Shown one piece after another: positions 1-8,371 of a stretch of 21,315 bases of DNA. Below the pieces are notes generated by a model that did not search any database, was not told the DNA's origin, and saw only the letters and a list, made by a program, of their open reading frames with translations. The stretch is from Verrucomicrobiota bacterium (lineage in GTDB: Bacteria; Verrucomicrobiota; Verrucomicrobiia; Opitutales; Opitutaceae). A program made the translations under genes and the position numbers. Position 1 is the first letter of the stretch. Each line of letters begins with the position of its first letter. The DNA lies in the NCBI GenBank assembly GCA_023457715.1, contig JAEWKR010000196.1, positions 1 through 21,315 on the forward strand, in the 5' to 3' direction.

Positions 1-40
1 CGCCTACGCTACACTGAGCCGCTCCGCCGTAGCGTAGGCG
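1..40. repeat. 12-bp perfect inverted repeat (REP-like hairpin)
   Basis: Bases 1-12 (CGCCTACGCTAC) are the exact reverse complement of bases 29-40, with a 16-base spacer. It resembles the other palindromic intergenic elements in this window (968-1039, 5351-5423) in layout but not in sequence. It abuts the window edge, so the element may extend further left. Confidence 0.7.
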
Positions 41-79
41 TCCCGCCTGCGCACCCAGCACGGATTACGAGCAAGAGCA

Positions 80-149
80 CGACCCAATCCCAGATCCTAA
101 CCCCAGAGATCCCATATCCCAGACCCCATCTGCCAGACCCCATCTCCCG
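80..149. repeat. C-rich degenerate short tandem repeat
   Basis: The stretch is built from variants of 'ccagatcc/cccatatc/ccagacccc'. It includes an exact 13-base direct repeat, CCAGACCCCATCT, at 119-131 and 133-145. It sits directly after the 3' end of the minus-strand hydrolase gene and contains no plausible gene. It belongs to the same class of low-complexity gap filler seen through the first 18.4 kb. Confidence 0.65.
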
Positions 150-150
150 G

Positions 151-930
151 CTAAACCTGGAGCCGCAGACCGTCGTAAGCCGGCTCCACCCCTTGCGGCA
201 ACGCCGCCGCCAGTTCGCTGTGCTCGGTCAGGTGCGTTAAATGCGTGAGCAACGTACGGGGCGCCCCAATCTGCTGCGCCACCGCGACCGCCTCATCGAT
301 GCTCATATGCGATGGGTGCGGGAGCGGCCGCAGGCCATCGAGCACCAACACCTCGCACCCCCGGGCCAGGGCGACCGCGTCGTCCGGCACCCGTTTGCAG
401 TCCGTATAGTAGGCGAACTTGGCACCGGTGCTTCGCTCCTCGAAGACCAAGCCCAGGGTGTCGATCGAGCCATGCGGTAGCAGCGCCGAGCGGATGGTGC
501 CTTGCGGCAGCTCCATCACGCGTGGCATTTCCCGCAGCCGGAAAGCGGCATAACCCGGCGCGGCGGGCTTGTCCCCCAACGCATAGGGAAACACCGCGCT
601 GACCCGGCTCCTCCCCTCACCCGTGGTGTACACGTCGAGCGCGGTGCCGCCTTTCAGATCACAAAACCGGCGCAGGTCATCCATCCCCACCACGTGGTCG
701 GCATGTCCATGCGTGAGCACGAAGAAATCCACGGCGCGAAGGTTCTCCCGCAGGCACTGCAGGCGGAATTCCGGCGCCGCGTCGACCTGCACATGCAGTC
801 CGTCCATGACCACATGCACCGACGCGCGCGTGCGCCGGTTTCTCGGATCCACCGAGGTGCAGACGCGGCAATCACACGCCAGCATGGGGACGCCCTGCGA
901 GGTACCGGTACCGAGAAAAATGACCTCCAT
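151..930 (-). CDS. PhnP-like metallo-beta-lactamase-fold hydrolase
   Basis: This 259-residue protein is a probable cytoplasmic metal-dependent phosphodiesterase or hydrolase of the PhnP-like branch of the MBL fold. The N-terminus has the GTGTSxGVP signature followed by a C19-x-C21-xx-C24 cluster, which in this branch binds a structural zinc. The catalytic metal site is visible as H74-x-H76-x-D78-H79, then H153, D177 in YYTDC, and H230/H233 near the end. Length is normal and no signal peptide is seen. The ATG at 928-930 is the first start and begins exactly at the conserved beta strand (MEVIFLGTG). No Shine-Dalgarno is visible upstream. It lies 228 bases downstream of groEL but behind a strong terminator, so it is probably transcribed separately. 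The substrate cannot be read from sequence: PhnP itself acts on ribosyl cyclic phosphate, but no phosphonate genes are nearby. Confidence 0.9.
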   Translation of the reverse strand: MEVIFLGTGTSQGVPMLACDCRVCTSVDPRNRRTRASVHVVMDGLHVQVDAAPEFRLQCLRENLRAVDFFVLTHGHADHVVGMDDLRRFCDLKGGTALDVYTTGEGRSRVSAVFPYALGDKPAAPGYAAFRLREMPRVMELPQGTIRSALLPHGSIDTLGLVFEERSTGAKFAYYTDCKRVPDDAVALARGCEVLVLDGLRPLPHPSHMSIDEAVAVAQQIGAPRTLLTHLTHLTEHSELAAALPQGVEPAYDGLRLQV

Positions 931-939
931 CGCGAAGGG

Positions 940-968
940 GAAAGTGAGTGAGAGTGAGAGTGAAAGTG
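940..968. repeat. GTGAGA-type purine tandem repeat
   Basis: Degenerate 6-base repeat (gtgaga/gtgaaa) immediately upstream of the hydrolase start. It runs straight into the REP-like palindrome at 968-1039. The same word is used at 7847-7880 next to queA, but here no pyrimidine partner arm follows. Confidence 0.75.
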
Positions 969-1039
969 TAGGAGCAAGCTTGCTTGCGATGGCACCCCGG
1001 ATGACGTCCGCATCGCAAGCAAGCTCGCCTGTCTCCTAC
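968..1039. repeat. REP-like palindromic element
   Basis: The left arm 968-991 (starts GTAGGAGC, ends TTGCTTGCGATG) matches the reverse complement of 1011-1039 except for a 5-base gap in the left arm. The spacer is 19 bases. The GTAGGAGC...GCTTGC...GCGATG pattern resembles REP elements well known from Pseudomonas. No transposase of the REP-associated (RAYT) type is present in the window. Confidence 0.7.
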
Positions 1040-1081
1040 AGCGGAGGAGGGGATTGAAGCTTAAGCGTTCCGCGGAACGAC

Positions 1082-1112
1082 AAAAAAAGCGCGCCGCTTT
1101 CGCGACGCGCTT
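1082..1112 (-). terminator. Rho-independent terminator of groEL
   Basis: Read on the minus strand, AAGCGCGTCGC and GCGGCGCGCTT form an 11-bp stem (one G-T pair) closed by a GAAA tetraloop. Seven T residues follow. A perfect 14-base palindrome, CGTTCCGCGGAACG, lies just beyond it at 1066-1079. Confidence 0.85.
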
Positions 1113-1121
1113 CGAAGGGTT

Positions 1122-1158
1122 GACTCTAGACTCCAGGCTCTGAGCTCCAGACTCCAGC
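1122..1158. repeat. GACTCCAG-type degenerate tandem repeat
   Basis: Seven-to-eight-base variants of 'gactcta/gactccag/gctctga' occupy the space between the groEL stop codon and its terminator, so they would be transcribed as part of the groEL 3' UTR. A relative with the same word lies at 6719-6765, upstream of queA. Confidence 0.65.
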
Positions 1159-2784
<1,626 letters not shown>

Positions 2785-2832
2785 GATGTCTAATTAAAGG
2801 ATGAGATGGTTGTGTGTTGATTAAAGAATCGC

Positions 2833-3129
2833 TCAGCCAATCACGCCGAGGATGTCGTCTTCGCGCACGAGGGTGTACTTCTTGTCCTCGAGCTTCACTT
2901 CGGTGCCGCCGTATTTGCTGATGAGCACGCGGTCGCCCACCTTGACCTCGAACGGCGTGACCTTGCCGTCGTCGCCCTTCTTGCCCGTGCCGAGGGCGAT
3001 CACCTTCGCCTCTTGAGGCTTTTCCTTCGCGCTGTCCGGGATGATGATCCCTCCGCGGACCTGCTCTTTTTCTTCGATGTGCTCGACGAGAACACGATCA
3101 CCGATGGGCTTGATTTTCACGTTCGCCAT
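2833..3129 (-). CDS. groES: Co-chaperonin GroES
   Basis: This 98-residue protein is the heptameric lid that caps the GroEL cavity. The sequence is a complete GroES: KIKPIGDRVLVE at the start, the mobile-loop segment EKEQVRGGIIIPDSAKEKP at residues 20-38, then GKVTPFEVKVGDRVLISKYGGTEVK, ending DDILGVIG. The reading frame is open for 25 more codons upstream, but the ATG at 3127-3129 aligns with the family N-terminus. The upstream stretch is the A/C-rich leader and part of the dnaK terminator region. It precedes groEL in the usual groES-groEL order with a 48-base gap. The leader has no Shine-Dalgarno. The promoter must lie in the short space before the dnaK terminator, or the gene depends on read-through from dnaK. 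Confidence 0.97.
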   Translation of the reverse strand: MANVKIKPIGDRVLVEHIEEKEQVRGGIIIPDSAKEKPQEAKVIALGTGKKGDDGKVTPFEVKVGDRVLISKYGGTEVKLEDKKYTLVREDDILGVIG

Positions 3130-3177
3130 AATGGTTGAGGTTTGGGTTGAAGGTTGGAGTTCGGATTGTGTTGTGAA

Positions 3178-3214
3178 CAAAACGCGCCCGCGTGCGGACC
3201 GCACGGCGAGCGCG
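3178..3214 (-). terminator. Probable terminator between dnaK and groES
   Basis: On the minus strand, 3214-3183 folds as GCGCG/CGCGC plus CGTGCGG/CCGCACG with an internal loop and a very small apical loop. The T run after it is short (3182-3178, five T). It starts 14 bases after the dnaK stop codon. The weak T tract leaves room for partial read-through into groES-groEL. Confidence 0.65.
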
Positions 3215-3228
3215 TAAAAGGGTTGGTC

Positions 3229-5175
3229 TTACTTCTTCTTGTCGTCGTCGACAACCTCGAAGTCCGCGTCCACGACGTCGGCCTTCTTTTCCTGTTTCTT
3301 GCCAGAGGTTTCCGACTTCGGCGCTTCGGTCGCGCCCGCTTCCGGAGGAGTCGCACCGGACGCCTGCGCGGCCTTCTGCGCCTCCTGGTAGATTTCGCCG
3401 CCGACCGCACTGAGCTTTTCCATCGCCGCTTTCATGCGCTCGACGTCGTTGCTCTCGAGTTCCTTCTTCGCGTCCTTGATGGCGTCTTCGCCCTTCGACT
3501 TGATGCCCGCGGGGATCTTGTCGCCGCCTTCGCGGAGGGACTTCTCGAGCTGGTAGATCGTGGAATCGAGCTGATTCTTCGTCTCCACGGCCTCCTTGCG
3601 CTTGCGGTCCTCCTCGGCGTGCAGTTCGGCTTCCTTCGTCATCTTCTCGACCTCGTCCTTCGAAAGACCGGAAGAGCCCTGGATGGTGATCTTCTGGTCC
3701 TTGCCGGTGCCGAGGTCCTTGGCCGAGACGTGGAGGATGCCGTTCGCGTCGATGTCGAACGTGACTTCGATCTGCGGCATGCCGCGCGGCGCCGGCGGGA
3801 TGCCGTCGAGGCGGAAGGTGCCGAGGACCTTGTTGTCGCGGGACATCGGCCGCTCGCCCTGCAGCACGACGATTTCAACGGACGGCTGATTGTCGCTGTA
3901 GGTGGAGAAAACCTGCGTCTTCTTGGTCGGAATGGTGGTGTTGCGCGGGATCATCGGCGTGGCCACCTGGCCGGCCGTTTCGATGCCAAGCGTCAGCGGG
4001 GTCACGTCGAGGAGCAGCACGTCGCGGACTTCGCCCTTCAGCACGCCACCCTGGATGGCTGCGCCCACGGCCACCACTTCGTCCGGATTGACGCCCTGGT
4101 GCGGCGGCTTGCCACCGAGTTTCTTCGCAATCTCAACCACCTTGGGCATGCGGGTCATGCCGCCCACCAGCACGAGTTCGTCGACCTGGCTGGCCGCGAG
4201 TTCGGCATCCTTGAGGCAGTTGCGGAACGGCGGCTCGCAGCGCTGGAAGAGACTGTCGCAGATCTGCTCCATCTTCGCGCGGGTCAGCTGCACATTCATG
4301 TGCTTGGGGCCGGACGCGTCCGCCGTGATGAACGGCAGGTTGATGTCCACCGACTGGGTGGAGGACAGGGCGATCTTCGCCTTTTCGGCTTCTTCCTTCA
4401 AACGCTGGAGGGCCATCGGATCCTTGCGCAGATCGATGCCGTTCTCCTTCTTGAATTCATCGACGAGCCAGGTGATCAGCGCGTCGTCCCAATTATCGCC
4501 ACCCAGGTGGGTGTCACCATTGGTTGCCTTCACTTCGAAGACGCCGTCGCCGATCTCGAGCACGGAAACGTCGAACGTGCCGCCGCCCAGATCGAACACC
4601 GCGATCTTCTCGTCCTTCTTCTTGTCCAGGCCGTACGCGAGGGACGCGGCCGTCGGTTCATTGATGATACGAAGGACCTCCAGACCGGCGATCTTGCCGG
4701 CGTCCTTGGTGGCCTGGCGCTGCGAGTCGTTGAAATACGCCGGGACGGTGATGACCGCCTGGGTGATCTTGTCGCCGAGATAGGCTTCGGCGTCCGCCTT
4801 CAGCTTCGCGAGCACGAAAGCGGCGATCTGCTGGGGCGCGAACTGCTCGGTCTTGTCGCCGACCTGGACTTCGATGTAGGCGTCGCCGCCCTTCCCTTCG
4901 ACCACCTTGAAGGGCATGTTCTTCGACTCTTCACGGACCTCCGTGAATTTGCGGCCGATGAGACGTTTTGCAGAGAAAACGGTATTTCGCGGGTTGGTGA
5001 CTGCCTGGCGCTTGGCCGCTTGTCCGACCAGGCGTTCGCCGTTCTTGGTGAAAGCCACCACCGACGGCGTCGTGCGCGCCCCCTCCGCGTTGGGAATGAC
5101 CACGGGTTCTCCGCCTTCCATGACGGCCATACAGGAGTTCGTGGTGCCAAGATCGATTCCGAGAATGCGGCTCAT
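3229..5175 (-). CDS. dnaK: Molecular chaperone DnaK (Hsp70)
   Basis: This 648-residue ATP-dependent Hsp70 binds exposed hydrophobic segments and works with DnaJ and GrpE. The nucleotide-binding domain covers about residues 1-385, with the phosphate loop IDLGTTNSC near the start, AVITVPAYFNDSQRQATKDAG at about 140-160, and IAVFDLGGGTFDVSVLE at about 195. The substrate-binding beta domain follows (LLLDVTPLTLGIETAGQVATPMIPRNTTIPTKK). The C-terminal helical lid ends in an acidic tail, DADFEVVDDDKKK. The ATG at 5173-5175 is chosen because MSRILGIDLG aligns with the family; an in-frame ATG at 5196 would add seven unlikely residues. No dnaJ or grpE is adjacent. Instead dnaK heads a minus-strand run dnaK-groES-groEL, with a stem-loop between dnaK and groES. 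No CIRCE element is visible upstream. Confidence 0.98.
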   Translation of the reverse strand: MSRILGIDLGTTNSCMAVMEGGEPVVIPNAEGARTTPSVVAFTKNGERLVGQAAKRQAVTNPRNTVFSAKRLIGRKFTEVREESKNMPFKVVEGKGGDAYIEVQVGDKTEQFAPQQIAAFVLAKLKADAEAYLGDKITQAVITVPAYFNDSQRQATKDAGKIAGLEVLRIINEPTAASLAYGLDKKKDEKIAVFDLGGGTFDVSVLEIGDGVFEVKATNGDTHLGGDNWDDALITWLVDEFKKENGIDLRKDPMALQRLKEEAEKAKIALSSTQSVDINLPFITADASGPKHMNVQLTRAKMEQICDSLFQRCEPPFRNCLKDAELAASQVDELVLVGGMTRMPKVVEIAKKLGGKPPHQGVNPDEVVAVGAAIQGGVLKGEVRDVLLLDVTPLTLGIETAGQVATPMIPRNTTIPTKKTQVFSTYSDNQPSVEIVVLQGERPMSRDNKVLGTFRLDGIPPAPRGMPQIEVTFDIDANGILHVSAKDLGTGKDQKITIQGSSGLSKDEVEKMTKEAELHAEEDRKRKEAVETKNQLDSTIYQLEKSLREGGDKIPAGIKSKGEDAIKDAKKELESNDVERMKAAMEKLSAVGGEIYQEAQKAAQASGATPPEAGATEAPKSETSGKKQEKKADVVDADFEVVDDDKKK

Positions 5176-5220
5176 GCGCGCCGGTGAGCAGACCATGTGC
5201 CCCGGGCCAGTAATGTTCCT

Positions 5221-5266
5221 TAACTAGCTGTTTTCCCGATGATAAGACAAGTTAGGAGGGTCTAAC
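5221..5266 (-). promoter_or_regulatory. Candidate dnaK promoter with adjacent inverted repeat
   Basis: On the minus strand a TTGTCT hexamer (5250-5245) is followed after 18 bases by TAGTTA (5226-5221), about 45 bases before the dnaK start. Immediately upstream lies GTTAG-N6-CTAAC (5251-5266), a possible operator. The match to a -35/-10 pair is only moderate. It is not a CIRCE element and not a recognisable sigma-32 promoter, so this is a tentative call. Confidence 0.3.
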
Positions 5267-5350
5267 CGCCGGCACTTCGGACTCGGCCGGGACGCCACTT
5301 TGACACACTTTCCGCGCCAAGCGCGGTGTGACACGCGGCAAGGTGACACA

Positions 5351-5423
5351 CGTCTCGCTGGCGCTCCCCGCTACAGGGTGCGCCGGCCGCCCGACAAGTT
5401 TAGCGGGGAGCGCCAGCGAGACG
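5351..5423. repeat. 22-bp perfect inverted repeat between dnaK and the LON gene
   Basis: Bases 5351-5372 (starting CGTCTCGCTGGCGC) are the exact reverse complement of 5402-5423, separated by 29 bases. The element sits in the 316-base gap between the divergent dnaK and LON-domain genes. It is too long and exact to be chance and has no T run, so it looks like a palindromic repeat element (REP/MITE-like) rather than a terminator. The rest of this gap holds the candidate dnaK promoter and the LON ribosome binding site. Confidence 0.85.
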
Positions 5424-5491
5424 AGGTTTGGGGAGCGTGGCCGGCCTCCGCCCTTGCGATTTTGCGGGTTGGGTCCCTCCTTGGAGGCGGG

Positions 5492-6178
5492 ATGACCGAG
5501 ATGGAGATCACAGTTCCGGAGGAGGTCGCAGTCATGACCCTGCCCAATACGGCGTTTTTTCCCCAGGCGCTGATGCCTCTCCATATCTTCGAGCCGCGGT
5601 ATCGGGCGATGTTGCGGGACGTCCTGGCGAGCAATCGGCTCTTCGCCGTGGCCGGGTTGAACCCCCGGCAGATGTCCCTGAAGGGGGCCTTCGAACCGCC
5701 GCATCGGGTGGCCAGTTTGGGCATCGTGCGGGCCTGTCAGAAAAACGACGACGGCACCTCCAATCTGCTGCTGCAAGGACTTTGCCGGGTTCGGATCGTC
5801 GACATCCTTGCCGACAGCCCGTACCGGCGGGCGCGAATCGAGGCACTCGCGAGTGAAACAGGAGGGACCGCGGAGCAAAACGAAGGCTTGCGGAAGGAGG
5901 TGGCCCGCCTGCTCGGCACGAAAGCGAAACTGATGCGTGAGGAGCCGGGAGAGATGATGAACTTCCTGCGGACGGTGCACGACCCGGAAGCCTTCATCGA
6001 CATTGCGGCCTTCAGTCTTTGCAACAATTCCGCCCTCAAGCAGAAGCTGCTGGAGACCCTGGACGTCCGCCTGCGGCTCCAGCTCTTTGGCGCTCAGCTC
6101 AAGACCGAGATCCAGGCCTTGAAGCTGCAACGCAAGGTCCAGGGCCAGCTGCCTGACGAACGCGTGCAGGACAATTAG
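5492..6178 (+). CDS. Stand-alone LON substrate-binding domain protein
   Basis: This 228-residue protein consists of the LON N-terminal (PUA-like) domain without the AAA+ ATPase or Ser-Lys protease parts. The domain signature is clear at residues about 10-110: VAVMTLPNTAFFPQALMPLHIFEPRYRAML, then LGIVRACQKNDDGTSNLLLQGLCRVRI. A mostly helical C-terminal part follows. In the family this is thought to be a substrate- or adaptor-type domain, but no precise role is established. The ATG at 5492 is chosen over the frame's first ATG at 5300, because the extra 64 codons run through the inverted repeat 5351-5423 and because GGAGG at 5483-5487 is placed 4 bases before 5492. That GGAGG can pair with CCTCC at 5476-5480. 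It is divergent from dnaK, which would suit a protein quality-control role, but that is inference. Confidence 0.85.
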   Translation: MTEMEITVPEEVAVMTLPNTAFFPQALMPLHIFEPRYRAMLRDVLASNRLFAVAGLNPRQMSLKGAFEPPHRVASLGIVRACQKNDDGTSNLLLQGLCRVRIVDILADSPYRRARIEALASETGGTAEQNEGLRKEVARLLGTKAKLMREEPGEMMNFLRTVHDPEAFIDIAAFSLCNNSALKQKLLETLDVRLRLQLFGAQLKTEIQALKLQRKVQGQLPDERVQDN

Positions 6179-6180
6179 CC

Positions 6181-6229
6181 GCGGCGGCGGCGGCGGCGGC
6201 GGGTTTTGGGTTTTGGGTTTTGGGTTTGG
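6181..6229. repeat. CGG triplet run and GGGTTTT array with G-quadruplex pattern
   Basis: A CGG/GGC triplet run from 6181 leads into four GGG tracts (6201-6203, 6208-6210, 6215-6217, 6222-6224) separated by TTTT. This is a canonical intrastrand G-quadruplex pattern. It starts two bases after the LON stop codon. The same GGTTTTG word recurs as a longer array at 10509-10575. Confidence 0.8.
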
Positions 6230-6276
6230 AGTTCTCGCCTGTGGGGAGTTGGACGTTGGACCTGAATACCGATTTT

Positions 6277-6416
6277 GCCACAGAGGTCACAGAGGCCCAA
6301 TCAGAGCCGAGCCGGAGGCGGGCGCTGCGACTGTCTTGGACGTCACGCGATGAACAGGTTTGTCCAAGGACCGAGCCTCCGTGTCCTCTGTGTCGGAGCT
6401 CTGTGCTCTCTGTGGC
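6277..6416. repeat. CACAGAGG arrays in inverted orientation
   Basis: The left array GCCACAGAGGTCACAGAGG (6277-6295) is mirrored by a right array of CTCTGTG units at 6376-6416 ending CTCTGTGGC. The core between them is about 80 bases. Together with 6181-6229 this fills most of the 326-base gap between the LON gene and the tRNA; I see no gene in that gap. CACAGAGG words of this kind occur in intergenic DNA of several environmental phyla (from memory). Confidence 0.7.
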
Positions 6417-6504
6417 TACTTCGGAATCCAGGTTGGATGATGGGTGCGCGCCGTTTCTGCTTGCTCTTGCCGGGCCGCGGGTTTTTTTCCGACCTTCCTT
6501 TCGC

Positions 6505-6580
6505 GCCAACATAGCTCAGTCGGTAGAGCAACGCTTTCGTAAAGCGTGGGTCGTCGGTTCGATTCCGACTGTTGGCTCCA
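6505..6580 (+). tRNA. tRNA-Thr (anticodon CGT)
   Basis: A complete 76-base cloverleaf. Acceptor strands GCCAACA (6505-6511) and TGTTGGC (6570-6576) pair perfectly. The D-arm contains AGCTCAGTCGGTAGAGC. The anticodon stem ACGCT/AGCGT encloses loop TTCGTAA with anticodon CGT, which reads ACG (Thr). The T-arm carries GGTTCGATTCC. The 3' CCA is encoded in the DNA at 6578-6580. It stands alone and is not part of a tRNA cluster. The adjacent queA modifies tRNAs for Asp, Asn, His and Tyr, so the proximity has no functional meaning. Confidence 0.97.
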
Positions 6581-6718
6581 GTCTCGACTTCATTGATGAA
6601 GCGAGCTCCCGGAGTGACCAAGGCTTGCTCCAGGTCGCTTCCACGTCGGCGAGACCGACGAGGTTCATCCTGAGCACCACGCTTCATCGGTAGGGGCCGA
6701 AACTCCGGTCCTGCCTTG

Positions 6719-6765
6719 CTCTAGACTCTCAGCTCTGGACTCTGGGCTGTCCGTCCTGTCTGTCC
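6719..6765. repeat. CTCTAGACTCT-type degenerate repeat before queA
   Basis: Variants of 'ctctaga/ctctcag/ctctgga/ctctggg' followed by 'ctgtccgt/cctgtct' run up to the queA start codon, so the gene has no conventional ribosome binding site there. The word is related to the array after groEL (1122-1158). Confidence 0.6.
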
Positions 6766-7847
6766 ATGCCGCTGCCGACCGACCTCTTCGACTACGATCT
6801 TCCGCCCGAGCTGATCGCGCAGACGCCCGCCGAACGTCGCGACCGGTCCCGACTCCTCGTGGTCGATCGGGCGACCCGATCCTGCTCGCATCATACCTTC
6901 GCCGACCTGCCGGACTTCCTGTGCGCCGGCGACACGCTGTTCCGGAACACCGCGGCGGTCTTACCCGCCCGGTTGCACGGCCTGCGGCCCACCGGCGGGC
7001 AGGTGGAATGTTTCCTGTTGCGACCGATCGACGGTGAACACCGGTGGCGATGTCTGGTCCGCCCTGGAAAGAAGCTCCCCGCCGGGGCCACGTTCGCCCA
7101 CGCCTCCGGCGCTTTTACCGCCACCATCGAGAGTCGGGAACCAGACGGCTCGGCCATCGTGCGCTTCTCCACCGGACAGGATGAACCGATCACCGCCGTG
7201 GCCAACCGGATCGGGGAGATCCCACTGCCGCCTTATATCAGCCGGGATCCGAGCAGCCCGCCGGAGCAGCGGCGGCGTGATTTGGAGCGCTACCAGACGG
7301 TCTACGCCAACGGCGCGAAACAAGTCGCGGTCGCAGCCCCCACCGCCGGCCTGCATTTCACTCCGGAGCTGCTTGCGCGGCTGGCGACCGTTGGCGTCGG
7401 CACCGCGGACATGACCCTGCACGTCGGTCTTGGCACCTTCAAACCGATCGGCACTCCCACCGTCGAGGAGCATCCCATCCATCGCGAGATGTATGAACTG
7501 CCGGTCGCCACCCAGCGCGCGCTCTTTGCGCCGAGCGGTCGCCGGGTGGCCATCGGGACGACGAGCGTGCGCACGATCGAGGATTTTCTCAGCCGCCACC
7601 CTGCGCCCCTCGCCGAGGATGCGTTGGCGGAAGCGAGCATCTTCATCTATCCCCCGCGGGGATTCCGCGGCGTCGACGCGCTGGTCACCAACTTCCACCA
7701 GCCCCGTTCCACCCTGCTCTGTCTCGTATCGGCTTTCCTCACGCCTCATTCCACCGATGGCATCGCCTGGCTGAAAGAGATCTATGCCGAAGCCATCGCG
7801 CGCCGCTATCGCTTCTTCAGCTACGGGGATGCGATGCTGGTCAAATG

Positions 7848-7848
<1 letters not shown>
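6766..7848 (+). CDS. queA: S-adenosylmethionine:tRNA ribosyltransferase-isomerase QueA
   Basis: This 360-residue cytoplasmic enzyme transfers and isomerises the ribosyl group of SAM onto preQ1 in the anticodon wobble position, making epoxyqueuosine in the queuosine pathway. Family blocks are all present: FDYDLPPELIAQTPAERRDRSRLLV at residues 8-32, LRPTGGQVECFLLRP at 73-87, YQTVYANGAKQVAVAAPTAGLHFT at 176-199, HVGLGTFKP at 219-227, and VEEHPIHREMYEL at 233-245. The AKQVA segment before APTAGLHFT is a slight departure from the commoner GSVA wording. The ATG at 6766 directly precedes the conserved N-terminus. No Shine-Dalgarno is seen, because a low-complexity repeat runs up to the start. The stop codon (7846-7848) overlaps the first unit of the GTGAGA array. 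No tgt or other queuosine genes are adjacent. Confidence 0.97.
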
Positions 7849-8006
<158 letters not shown>

Positions 8007-8011
8007 TCCCC

Positions 8012-8371
8012 ATGACTCTCGACGAACTCCAGACGCTGATCGAAGATGCCACCGCCGACTTCGCCCTGGGGGAGTCCGATCCTGCCCTGGAGAAACTGCG
8101 GCGCGCCACGACGGCGCACCCGGAGTCGTTTGAAGCCTGGCATGCCCTGGCGGAGGTGAACTTCTCCCTGCGGCGCCTGGACGAGGCGCTCGCCGCCGGC
8201 GAAAAGGCGCACGGGCTGCGGCCCCAGGACCTGTTCATCAACACGACGCTCTCCCGCATTTGGATGGAACGAGGCGACAAGGCCCGTGCCGAGCACTTCG
8301 GCGCGCAGGCCAAGATCGCGAGTTGGAAGGAACAGTTGAAGGAAGGGCCGGAAGGGACCAAAGGGACCTAA
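8012..8371 (+). CDS. Small tetratricopeptide-repeat protein
   Basis: This 119-residue protein has about two to three TPR units between residues 20 and 100 (ALEKLRRATTAHPESFEAWHALAEVNFSLRRLDEALAAGEKAHGLRPQDLFINTTLSRIWMERGDKARAEHF). TPRs form helical scaffolds for protein-protein contacts, so no specific role can be given. No signal peptide or membrane segment is seen, so it is probably cytoplasmic. The ATG at 8012 is preferred: the frame is open from 7949, but those 21 codons only translate the CTTTCA repeat into alternating Thr/Phe. The last nine residues (EGPEGTKGT) and the stop codon are encoded by the left arm of the next inverted element (8361-8377), so the C-terminus appears to have been written by the repeat. 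The gene lies between queA and accA, same strand, and is not obviously linked to either. Confidence 0.75.
   Translation: MTLDELQTLIEDATADFALGESDPALEKLRRATTAHPESFEAWHALAEVNFSLRRLDEALAAGEKAHGLRPQDLFINTTLSRIWMERGDKARAEHFGAQAKIASWKEQLKEGPEGTKGT

Noticed and set aside
3154..5187. Long open frame of 677 codons on the plus strand opposite dnaK
   Set aside because: Antisense shadow of a clear Hsp70 gene in GC-rich DNA; the translation is low-complexity and shows no known fold.
5176..5300. CIRCE heat-shock operator before dnaK
   Set aside because: No TTAGCACTC-N9-GAGTGCTAA-like sequence; the only repeat is the shorter GTTAG-N6-CTAAC.
6478..6504. Terminator before the tRNA (T run after GC-rich bases)
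   Set aside because: The T run is real, but no stable stem can be formed from the bases before it.
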